Source of the DNA: Agrypnia vestita
Taxonomy: Eukaryota; Arthropoda; Insecta; Trichoptera; Phryganeidae
Direction of reading: 5' to 3'
Length of the DNA: 64,000 nt
Assembly (NCBI GenBank): GCA_016648135.1
Contig: JADDOH010007979.1
Location: 109,311-173,310 of the forward strand
Shown: one piece after another, positions 33,747-43,001 of the stretch
Numbering within the stretch: the stretch's first letter is position 1
Layout of the letters: every line of letters starts with the position of its first letter
Program-made: the position numbers and the translations under genes
The notes under the pieces: generated by a model
The model's input: only the letters and a program-made list of their open reading frames with translations
What the model was told of the DNA's origin: nothing
Databases searched by the model: none

Positions 33747-34103
33747 TACTAGTTACAATAATATCATCCTGCAACTAAAAAATTTTCAAACTCAACATTT
33801 CCAAGACGCGATAATTCCCGGACAAAGCCCCGCAACATTACACTTCATCCCTTCCAAATCCCTAAGAATATTGTTCGCACCATTCTTCCATGTTTCGGGA
33901 CGCGAATATGTGTACATTTAGCATTTAGGTAGGAACTAATCCTTACATAAAAATCTCGAAAAAACATCCTTTTGTATTCCCTTCACATTTTTCATGTAAA
34001 TCTGGGGGTACCTAGGCACGTAAGGCAGAAATATTCAAGGAAATAATAAATTTCGCTTTCCTGAATGTTCTTTTTTATTATTTGAAAATGTGCTTTTAGA
34101 ATT

Positions 34104-34159
34104 ATGTTATTACTAGCTGTAACCCGTCATTTTTGACGGGTTACAGCTAGTAATAACAT
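34104..34159. repeat. 26-bp perfect hairpin built on a Helitron-like 3' end
   Basis: The arms 34104-34129 and 34134-34159 are exact reverse complements with a TTTT loop. The centre is the Helitron-type terminal hairpin (CCCGTCA...TGACGGG) and the arms contain CTAG at both sides (TTACAGCTAG and its complement). The pairing continues several bases beyond CTAG into what should be flanking DNA, so two element ends seem to have met head to head or one end was inverted-duplicated. Confidence 0.85.
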
Positions 34160-34421
34160 TAATAAATTTAGTTCGCGTCTTTGCTAAGCTTTAGTATATA
34201 TTTATAGTATATTTTTGGTGATCCATGGAAAGGCGGCGGTAGCCACATGCGTTGAGTGGCTGGTTCGGATTTGCTGGCCAGGGGTTCAAGCCCCATCTCC
34301 GGCTGTTTATTTTTTTTTAGCCTTGAATTCGAACGAAATTACGGACGTTATACGAAGTTACGGACGGATAGACAGACATACGGACGGATGGACGGACAGA
34401 AAACGAAATTATTATGTTTGA
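34160..34421 (-). mobile_element. Helitron-like element with tRNA-like core, reverse copy
   Basis: On the minus strand it starts 5'-TC (TCAAACATAATAATTTCGTT) at 34421, has TTTCTGTCCGTCCATCCGTC, a tRNA-like core (plus-strand B box GGGGTTCAAGCCCC at about 34282-34295) and TTAGCAAAGACGCGAACTAA before it meets the hairpin at 34104-34159. The two short frames over it (34215-34480) are shadows without coding meaning. Confidence 0.68.
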
Positions 34422-34587
34422 TACATGGACTTACTACGTCAATTGAAAATTTTATGACTATATTTTTTTCATACATTTAAACATTTTTATTTTCTGCAAA
34501 ATATGCCTAGCCCTATCGCCCCTAGAGTATTCAGATATTTAAGCTGTCACCATGGTTTTCTGATGAATTCGTATGTTCTCAGAGACA

Positions 34588-34784
34588 TCACATGTCGGTT
34601 CCTAAGGAAAAGATATTTATTCATTTTATCAAAAATCATTTCGTAAAAAAATCATTAAAAAAATTCGAAAAAAAATTCTCTAAAAAAGTTACGGATGTTT
34701 CACGTTGTTACAGGGGGCAGATAGACAGACAGACGGACAGACGAACGGATGGACAGACAGACAACAAAATTATTATAATTGGGA
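34588..34784 (-). mobile_element. Helitron-like element, 3'-truncated reverse copy
   Basis: On the minus strand it starts 5'-TC at 34784 (TCCCAATTATAATAATTTTG), then TGTCTGTCTGTCC repeats, then the middle type seen in 24759-24931 (CTTAGGAACCGACATG). It ends there without the terminal hairpin. The plus-strand frame 34592-34813 is a shadow. Confidence 0.62.
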
Positions 34785-35945
34785 TAATATTGCCAATGAC
34801 GGTCCATATCTGATCTGCATAAGTCAATAAATACGGAGTACTCACTGTAAAACCAAAAATTGAAGATTTTTGCTTTCACTTATTTACGAGTCTTTAAATC
34901 TACTACATTTTATTTATTACACGTTATTTTTAGAGTTAAACTTACCATATTGTTTTTTGTACTTCATCATTATTTTCGCCATCTGTTGGTGTAAGCAACG
35001 GAAGTTCTTACATAGAGAGAATTATGCAAACATGTATACCTCGTTATTTCATATTTCTGATCATTATTTGTCATCATAGCTTTAGCAATAGATTGTTTCA
35101 TGGAGAATTATATATTTATATATGATTCCAAATAAAATTAAACTACTAAATGAATAATAACAACTCCAAAGTTTTATTTTGTACTTTTCGCCCTTCGTAT
35201 AAGTTACGTATGATTTTTTATTTTTTAATTCACAGCTTTGCTTATATGTTCAATCTAATATATAACAATTTAATGCATTCCAAATTATTGACTTATATTC
35301 GTAGATCAATCAAAAGTAAAAGTAATGCTGCATTTATCTCCTTTTTCCGATCAAACAGCTCAATGCAAGTTTATACCTCCCTTTTTGCATTATCACAATA
35401 GCCATCTTTTCCAATACACAAGAAGCACGTTTGTGTGTATCTTCTCTGCTTCTGCGATAAAAAATGAATGCGCATATATTTCACCAGCAGTAAGCCGATA
35501 CACCTCTTTCGTGTTCTGATAGCCCGGTACGTGAACCAGGCACGATACCAGGAGAGCAGAAGGCGTAGACATTGTAAAAACCCGACATAAGTAAAAGGCA
35601 CGACGTAAAAAGTGAAAAATGTCCTCCCTCGTTTCTTGGAGCGCAATGATATTATATAATGTTTTATTTTACTTCGGGGCTGATGAATACTTCGAGGCGT
35701 TTCATTTGTGTTGGATGCGGCCTAGCGGGCGATCATCGACCTAGCCGCGGGCGGTAACAGCGTGTCGCACACTTCCTTCCGTCGCTGTTCTCCTAGTACG
35801 TAGATGTTTCAACGTGGACGATATATGAACCACCACATTAATTTATTTTTATAGTTAGTTAGTTACAATTGAGAAACGTTGGTCATATTTAATGGTCTAT
35901 ATAAATTGCTAACAAAGGTCATGATGAATCGCTTAACACTAAAAT
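34785..35945. other. Intergenic; small G+C-richer patch at 35690-35800
   Basis: Several short frames (34870-35646) have no recognisable product. The patch at 35690-35800 includes GGCCTAGCGGGCGATCATCG and is unassigned. Confidence 0.45.
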
Positions 35946-36680
35946 ATGATAACTATCAAAGGTTTTGGAACCAGAGACCACATTCAAATTCTGAGATTGC
36001 TCATAAACAACAGAGTACATATATATTTTACCTACAACTTAGCTTTTATTGACTATCAAAAACCATTTAACTTATCTGAAAGGTGGGCAATCATCGAAGC
36101 AATCCAAAACGCGATAATAGATTCTACATAATATAAGATTAATAAACTTCATATATGAAAATGCTAAACTATGATTATTATAATTGACGACTATACTAGA
36201 ACTGATAAAATAAAAATAGAAAAAGATATCCGACAAGATGACACAATCTCACCAAAACTCTTCATGTGCCTTGGAATAGTATTTAAGACCCTGAATTGGG
36301 ATAACAGGGGTGTGAAGTTAGATGGCACTTACTTAAGTCAATTTTTAAATCTGCCATAGTAGTTGTTAGTGAAGACATCAAATAACTAAGTATATGAAAT
36401 TACTACACGAGGCTTCAAGCCAAGTTGGTCTTAATTTAATATGAATTATAAAGAAAACAAAAATGTCGAATCCAGAGAACAAAATCATCACAATCAATAA
36501 CAATTATATTGAAATAGCAGATGAATATATACAGGTTATTTGGAAAAGATTTATAACCTCGCAGAACTGTATTCTTACCTTGATTATAAGACAAACATTT
36601 TCAAGCAACCACGACGAACTATTGACGAATATCAATAGTTATGGAGTTATGCAATATCAAAGTTTGCGTTTTCTTTAATA
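35946..36680 (+). pseudogene. LINE reverse transcriptase core, decayed
   Basis: Three frames in series give the reverse transcriptase core of a non-LTR element: LAFIDYQKPFNLSERWAII (the AFIDYxKAFDSV block), then KIEKDIRQDDTISPKLF (the GIRQGDxISPxLF block) and KTLNWDNRGVKLDG, then MSNPENKIITINNN. The catalytic FADD box is not intact: where FADDIV is expected, frame +1 reads FKSAIVVVSEDI. RQGD also reads RQDD. The element is dead. The downstream tails at 501-898, 39437-39750 and 61471-61637 may belong to the same family. Confidence 0.82.
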
Positions 36681-39436
36681 ATTTCTGAATTATTTTTTAC
36701 AAAACGTTGAACTATTATCCCAGTAAATTAAAAAATTTCACACTACTGTATATATTCCATATTGGTAATATTATTGGTGCAAAAAAATAGTCTAGGTTTC
36801 TAGTAGGTGCATGTACATTATTCATGTGCAGGGCCATCAACTGTGTTATTTGATGTTTTGAAAAAAAAATTAAGTAGCAAACTAAAATATTTAAGACTGT
36901 GTTTTACCCACGCTTATTTTTTTTTTGCAAAAATTCAACAATGACAATTAATGAACATTCATTGTCCATTCATTGTCCTAAAGAATGGAACGTAACTCGA
37001 ATTATTAAAACAAAATTTAAGTGTTAATTACAACATGGTGCCACAAAGGGAATTCAAAAAATTTGAAGAAACGGGTATTTTTGTCTATTTGATAAGGTTT
37101 AACGAAAATTTCCAAACATTCAAGAGAAATATTCTGTCGATTTTGAGGTTTTACTAATCTTGTTATTACAAATCCCTCCAACATATTTTTTAAAAATATT
37201 TCAAGTTTTTATTTAAACAGTTATTTTAATTTATTTTTGGATATATATTTTATTGTTTTGAATATTATTTATTATCATTATTTCCTTTGTTAAAAAGCAG
37301 TTATGTTACATACAATATTAATATTGTAAAGTAATAGCTAAACTATGCTTGCCATCTGGAGGGATAATTTTACCTTTTGATAAATTATCGGTAAGTGGTA
37401 CTTCGTATCGTAGAAATAAATCACTACATAAAGTAGGATAATTTTTTTTACACAGTACATAATATCCCCGCTTCTTTGCTTTCTGTACCGCTCCTTGATC
37501 AAGTAAATATCCGCCGGAGGCGGCGGTGAACTAATTATCGACCAGGTGTTAAAAATAACAACCTGAGATATTTTCTCGCAGCTCCTTCGTCTATTGATCT
37601 TCCCAGCATCTTTCATCGGCGGGATGAAGAAGAGAGTAATTGACTTAATTATTTATACAGCTCAGAAATAATTACGTTATCTGGAGCTGTCAACTCCCGG
37701 CCTGAATCTGTTGGCAAAAAGAAAAATGGTTAACGGATAATTTCGTCGGACGGAATCTTCAAGTCGAGGAATATTTTCCACGTTTTTACGTTGCCTGGAA
37801 TTTATTACGATCTTACTATAATTGCTGCTTGCTTTTTTATAAGTAAACTGTATTTACGTTTAATTCAATGAAGTAGACTTAACAGAAGAAAAAAGATTTT
37901 TTACGTATTTTTATTTTTAGAATTAAATAAAGATAAATATAAGTATATAAAACATTTTAATTTCATATTCCAGCATAAATTTTTTCAATAAAGGTTTTGA
38001 TATCAAATAATTAATAATTTAAATTATTTACGGTAGCACCAAATTGATACTTATCAGTCAAATTACCCATTACCGATAAATATGAACCAAAATATAATAA
38101 GTATATTATTCAAATACGCATTGACATTTGGTATTTTTTTGGTATTTATACTAAAAGATAACTTTTTAAAATGGAGATAGAGCGACTAATTAAGTATTAA
38201 AAATCCTCCACATTTGTTAATTTTTTATCAATATTTTAATTTGTTTTTTATAATACATTGGTTTGTGTAAAGCTTATAATCTTGAGCAGATAGCGAAAAA
38301 TCTATTTGAGACTAACAGAGCTCTGGCATCATTTAATATATACGACTTATTCCTCATGGAATTTTTATACTTCTTTCATATTTTTTATTTAATCAAAAAG
38401 TATTTAATTTTTTCTGCTAATGTATAAACTAATTTGGACATATTTATAATATTTAAACGATTAATAAATTTCATATAGCATTAAGTTCTCATTTTTACTC
38501 AACTCAGTACTGGTTTATCTTAGTGAGATAACTGGCTTACTTCCTTATATGTGTGTATATGTTCAAGATAAAAAAAATAAGAAAAAATATTTAAAAATAA
38601 TAATTTGCCCTCGAAATTTTAGAAATGTTTTTCATCGAATATGAAATTAATATAAACAAGAACCAAATCTCAAGCGAATCTGGCAGTAGCGTAAGTAATT
38701 TAAATCGATGAGATGCCATTAATAATAATTACATCGCTAATTGATTGGACAAAATGTAGTGCCACTGAGACGTTCTATTTTCAAACAAATCTAATCACAA
38801 CACCCTAGGGGTTTGACGTCAGAGTGACGTTGCTTTAATATCAGTGCCCTCAGGGGCTAAGATTATGTCCCACTGCACTGCGACAGCCTCCTCACGCCAC
38901 CCCTCCAATCACCCCCTTCCGTAGCCAAGCCTCCAATCTGGTGTAACCCACATTTCTTGAGATGGCGCTGGGCTAAGTGCTCTTAGTCGCTAAAGTAACT
39001 AAGTTTCCGAAGTAATACATCATTTGGAAAGATCTTTTATCTAATATAAAATCCTTGATAACTTTTTTATAAATGACGGCTATGGACGATGATCATTTTG
39101 CTTCAAGGTCTTCTTTCTAAGTGCCCGTCAACTTTCAGGCTGTAATTACGTTACGATGTCTAAATTATTGAAACATCCCCTAAAATAAAAGTTAAGGGAG
39201 GAGTTTCTACGGCTTTGTGTATAAAAACTTATGTACAATAAACAAGAATATCTCGAAGTTTGTTGACGGAGTTTTTGACGGAGGTACCGCGTCTGATTTT
39301 ATTCAAAAATGATTGATTTTGTTAGGCAAAAATTATTTTTTGGTATCTCAGTTGTAACGCAAGAATAAAATAATCAAATTTTGTGATTATTTAAATGATA
39401 AATGTGTTTTCAATATTTATTGCTATAAAAAAAGAA
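36681..39436. other. Intergenic; G+C-richer patches at 37480-37760 and 38790-39000
   Basis: Mostly A+T-rich. The second patch contains TTTGACGTCAGAGTGACGTT near 38811 (CRE-like TGACGTCA words) and C-rich sequence up to 38950. A minus-strand frame (37338-37616) over the first patch has no known product. No repeat partners found. Confidence 0.45.
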
Positions 39437-39750
39437 TTTGCTTGTGGAAGTCTGAGCGTCACAGACATCAATAGCAAGATGGAGGAAAGGCAATTGAGAT
39501 GGGATGGCCACGTTGGACGCAGAGCACCCGATCACATTGTTGACCAGGCCATCTTCATGGATTTTCCTAGAATCACATCCAGAGGAAGACCAAAAAATTC
39601 ATGGGTGGTGCAAAGGGTTGGTCAGATGCAGAGGCATGGATTGGGTGTTATCCAGGACAGAAAAACGCATAGCCTAAGGGCGAGAAGAGCTGACTCCAAC
39701 TGTCAAGGGCAACAGTTAGTTTGGATGAAGCCAGGGAGAAGGAAAGTGTT
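39437..39750 (+). pseudogene. LINE ORF2 3'-terminal fragment, RTE/Jockey-like tail
   Basis: Inside one open frame (39395-39763) the protein reads LSVTDINSKMEERQLRWDGH, VGRRAPDHIVDQ and SRGRPKNSWVVQRVGQM, and ends with RARRADSNCQGQQ. This is the C-terminal domain of an ORF2 with the RWxGH and GRPKxSW motifs. It is the best-preserved copy of the family also seen at 501-898 and 61471-61637. The upstream start codon at 39395 belongs to unrelated A+T-rich DNA, so the open frame does not mark a gene. Confidence 0.85.
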
Positions 39751-39844
39751 ATATAAAAAATAATACTAATAGGTATAGTGAATTTATTTACCATTTGAAA
39801 AAAAACATCCCCATAAAAAAATAAAAACGAAAAAGAAGAAATGA

Positions 39845-40290
39845 ACACTCCACAACAAAGTGCATATAATTTACGCCCTCGAAAGCAGTAATCAGTCCAC
39901 CTTCTACCTCCGCGGGTAAAGGTCATTCTCCTGATGACGTTAAATAAGCATTCAACGAAACGTCGAAAATCGTTTCTCGGAAAAACTTATGGTTCTTATA
40001 AAATATCCGCAACCAGTTACAGTTAAATATGTCTAACGACCGTAATAACAACCTTAACTCTTTAAGAATCAGACATTTTGTAGAAAGAATCCAACCTTTA
40101 ATATGCGTCATATCTTCGTAAATAAAATATATTTTCCTATAATTACATTGAACCATAAAAATATCTTTACAATGAAACCTTTTTAAAAATATGTAATGAT
40201 GAATTAAATATTGTCGAACCAATTAGTTTTTTTTTAGATTCAAATTTTTTAGAAGCCATTTCTCAATTCCAATTTATTTGGGTTTTCTTT
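39845..40290 (+). mobile_element. PLE-like fragment with hammerhead-like core
   Basis: Carries CACAACAAAGTGCATATAAT (shared with 11035-11155), the hammerhead-like core at 39931-39961, then GTTACAGTTAAATATGTCTA and ACGACCGTAATAACAACC (shared with 48858-49100), then AATCAGACATTTTGTAGAA (shared with 51560-51785). It ends near CAT at 40257-40259, where the minus strand reads ATGGCTTCTAAAAA, a start-like word also present at 42599 and 51755. At least four loci therefore derive from one element. No reverse transcriptase frame remains here. Confidence 0.6.
39931..39961 (+). ncRNA. Hammerhead-ribozyme-like core
   Basis: CTGATGA, one extra C, a 7-bp stem with one mismatch (GTTAAAT / ATTCAAC, loop AAGC), then GAAAC. 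This fits the hammerhead catalytic core with helix II. The flanking helices were not resolved by eye. The same core occurs in both arms of the palindrome at 48858-49077. Confidence 0.52.
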
Positions 40291-40992
40291 TTTTTTTTTT
40301 CTTTACTTTAGCCGAAACACTATTCAGTAATGGGCACTAATCATTGTACGTACGTAGTAGAATATTCAACAAACAAACAAATAAAAGGTAGATACTCTTT
40401 ATATGCGCCTTGTTTATTCGTCTTTGTTTATATGTCTACCACCTGTTTATTCGCGTCAGTTTCTGTGTTTAATCACACGGATTAATTGTTCACTTGTATT
40501 TGCTGGTTTCTATGATTTCACCAACTGTCGAAAAAAAAACATGTACTGCCGTTGCATATTTGAAACGACTCAACATCTTGATCTTCCCCGAATTTTCTCG
40601 CGCACTTTAAATCCTTTGAAATCGAAAAAGTCAATTACAATACGATATTGGGTCGAGTATGCACAATCAACAAAAACATTATAGTGTCTGTAAACAAGGA
40701 AAAGCACTTGTATGGCACCATAACTAATACACAATAAGTCTACATGCTGAGGCGATCCGGAAATCGGACATTCCTGCGTCAGCGTGAAAAATGTCACAAT
40801 AGTTCTAATCATTGCATACTTGTATGGTTTAGATGACCTGATTTCATTTCCTTACCTCATTCCAGTATCAAAGATTCCCACTGAAGCCATCCAGTGGAGT
40901 CGAATCCGCATTACTTGTGATCTAACACATGTACTTTTGCTAGATTTTTTGCTCTTCTTACATTGCTTGCCAAGTTAAGCATCTCTAGAATT
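40291..40992. other. Unassigned, moderately complex sequence
   Basis: The interval 40400-40980 is less A+T-rich and keeps frames open on both strands (40403-40684 plus; 40570-40812 minus; 40784-40978 plus). None resembles a known protein. It could be a remnant of an unrecognised transposon. Confidence 0.35.
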
Positions 40993-41249
40993 GTGGGGTA
41001 TAAAAAAAAACGGCAACAATATCCAATTTTTTTGCTGTCGGTGACTCCACTCAAAAATGTTTTGAATGCAGTCACCGAGGATTACTGATTTAAAATGTAT
41101 TTAATTCTAGATTTTATATATCTACCCCTTTCAAAATCACCTTTCATATTAATTTACAGGCTATGTTTCCTATAAATTCTGGAATTCAGTACATAAAAAA
41201 TTAGTAATCCTCGACGACTGCATTAAAAGCCTTTGCTTTTATACCCCAC
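40993..41249. mobile_element. MITE-like element, copy C
   Basis: Outer ends GTGGGGTATAAAAAA and TTTGCTTTTATACCCCAC are inverted. Inner pair TGCAGTCACCGAGGATTACT and AGTAATCCTCGACGACTGCA. A repeated word (GTCGGTGACTCC near 41038) in the left half suggests a small internal duplication. About 257 bp, no coding capacity. Confidence 0.82.
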
Positions 41250-41421
41250 AAATATCGTTGTATTATAAAAGTAAAATATGATATTCGTTCATTAATATGT
41301 ATGTATATCCAAGCTTCTTCGATATTTTTTCCATTGCGAACATCGTATATAACCTACGTAAGTGTTTTCAAAAAATCTTATCTAGGCATTTACTCTAAAT
41401 CTTATTTTAAACTTATTTACC

Positions 41422-41449
41422 GCTGCTGCCTTTCCTTTTATATCCCACC
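41422..41449. mobile_element. MITE end fragment
   Basis: GCTGCTGCCTTTCCTTTTAT plus ATCCCACC matches the right end of the MITE family. No partner end was found. Confidence 0.5.
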
Positions 41450-41520
41450 ATTAGGCAACAATTGAAGAAAAAAATATTAGAAAGGAATTTGGAATAAATT
41501 TGTGAAAAAAATATTTGTTT

Positions 41521-41597
41521 GCCACCGGGATTGGAACCGGAGACTTTTCTAATTATGAGGTCTGCGAAAAACACTTTGCAATGCTCACCATTAAAAC
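41521..41597 (-). mobile_element. tRNA-derived sequence (SINE-E head)
   Basis: On the minus strand a B-box-like GGTTCCAATCCC lies after a region with an A-box-like spacing, followed (toward lower coordinates) by an A+T-rich body with TTTTTTTCACAAATTTATTC. It resembles SINE-C in design but not in sequence. The frame 41413-41622 on the same strand is a shadow of it. Confidence 0.45.
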
Positions 41598-41757
41598 TGT
41601 ACATTAATCGAAAATTATGCATCTATTTCTTATATACTTTCAAGTAGCTGCCATAAATTGCAATACTCAGTGGAAATTAAGTGGTTGAATTTTTTTTTCA
41701 GGAATGTATTTAAAAAAGACAAACGAATGGGTATGTTTGAGCCTTGGGCATGAAGAA

Positions 41758-41812
41758 CATTGTTTCGTTGTGTTAAGTGTTTATACCCGTAAACACCAAC
41801 ACAATGAAACAA
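41758..41812. repeat. Imperfect hairpin, about 24-bp arms
   Basis: TTGTTTCGTTGTGTTAAGTG on the left pairs with the reverse complement of CACCAACACAATGAAACAA on the right with a few mismatches, around a short TACCCG loop. No other copy seen. Confidence 0.7.
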
Positions 41813-42554
41813 CGTGCGTCCTATGTATGGCTAACACATACTTATTCGATTGTCTTTCTAAAATTACCAATTTGTAATTTCTATTAAAGCAGGCCGCATA
41901 TAATGTTTGTTTGGAGTGTCTTTATTAAATAAAATATGTATATAGCTAAATAATGATTATTATTTATTGTATGGTTCGAAAATTCAGAATTTTTTTTACT
42001 AGTTAGATAACGATAATGCTCTTTTAATTCTAGTAGTTTATCCGATGCATTCACTATTTCAATCTCCGCAAGAAATTTAGTCATTTAACATGTTCCAAAA
42101 GATGAGTTATAATTAAAAAATTAAGTAGATATAGACATGTTTAGAATGAAATAAAAATGTCTGCACAACGTGTCCGCTATTTGTACCGTGAGCGTGTTGC
42201 GTAGTCAATTTTTCTCTCTCGAGGTGTCTAAGAATTTAATAAACCCTGGCCCTCAAATAAATCTGTTTTTAACCCCCCACTTTCCGCGGGGTGTAAACAA
42301 AGCGCCCGACTGCTTGTTGTTTCATTACGGAGTAAAATATGTCCCCGTGACGTATGGTGGTAAGTGACGCTAATACGTAACTATTAGGAGCCCGGAATGT
42401 GGGGCGTCCCACACCCCTCCAGGCATGCAGAGTGCTCTGCATAATCGAGGGGTCTGAAATGAAAACTATTTGTATTTTATTTTTTAAAGCGCGATTAAAT
42501 AATATTTTTTTAGACGAAAATATCTACAAATTATTGTTTGCTACGATTGGATCT
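41813..42554. other. Intergenic; G+C-rich island at 42180-42445
   Basis: The island has CACTTTCCGCGGGGTG, a GTGGGGCGTCCCAC partial palindrome near 42400 and ATGCAGAG-TG-CTCTGCAT, an 8-bp inverted repeat, at 42425-42442. Two plus-strand frames (42170-42367, 42399-42617) have unrecognised products. It is not a known repeat and may be host regulatory DNA. Confidence 0.45.
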
Positions 42555-42930
42555 AGTTCTGCTAAAAGCGTTGAACCCAAAAAGATGGAACTGAGAAAAT
42601 GGCTTCTAAAAATCTGAACCTACTTAAAACAAATACGGCTAATTATAAAAAAAAAAACATATTTACTTATATCTACATGACGCGTTTTCCAGGTTATAAC
42701 AGTGTTCATTTTTCAAAATTATACTTAACGAAGATCATTACGAAATTTTATAATGTTGATGCCGATTCTATCAATAGTTTAATTATATGTTTATTCATCT
42801 AAGCTATATTTTGAGGTATTTAGGTTAAAACTTTACCACTTGGAGTGAGATATTACCCTAAATACTCTTCGTCTACCGGTTTAGATACCACTGTATCTTC
42901 ATCAGGACTATACTAACTATCCATTACTTA
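42555..42930. mobile_element. PLE-like fragment with mutated hammerhead-like core
   Basis: GGAACTGAGAAAATGGCTTC plus TAAAAATCTGAACC at 42586-42620 matches (reversed) 40230-40270 and 51735-51775. About 280 bp further, the minus strand carries a hammerhead-like core at 42879-42905: CTGATGA, extra A, 5-bp perfect stem (GATAC / GTATC, loop AGTG), then TAAAC instead of GAAAC. The ATG at 42599 opens a 67-codon frame (to 42802) that starts MASKNLNLLK and may be the remnant of an element ORF. The order is as in 39845-40290 read from the other side. Confidence 0.5.
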
Positions 42931-43001
42931 TTCTAGCAAACAAATCAATATTTTTTTCATCTATCCATTACTTATTCTAGCAAACAAATCAATATTTTTT
43001 T
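42917..43001. repeat. 44-bp direct duplication
   Basis: CTATCCATTACTTATTCTAG and the following bases to ATATTTTTTT occur twice, with starts at 42917 and 42961 (period 44), nearly identical. A recent local duplication. Confidence 0.88.

Noticed and set aside
34215..34813. Three short frames with RQTDR-type repeats
   Set aside because: They are translations of GACAGACAGACGGAC runs inside Helitron-like elements.
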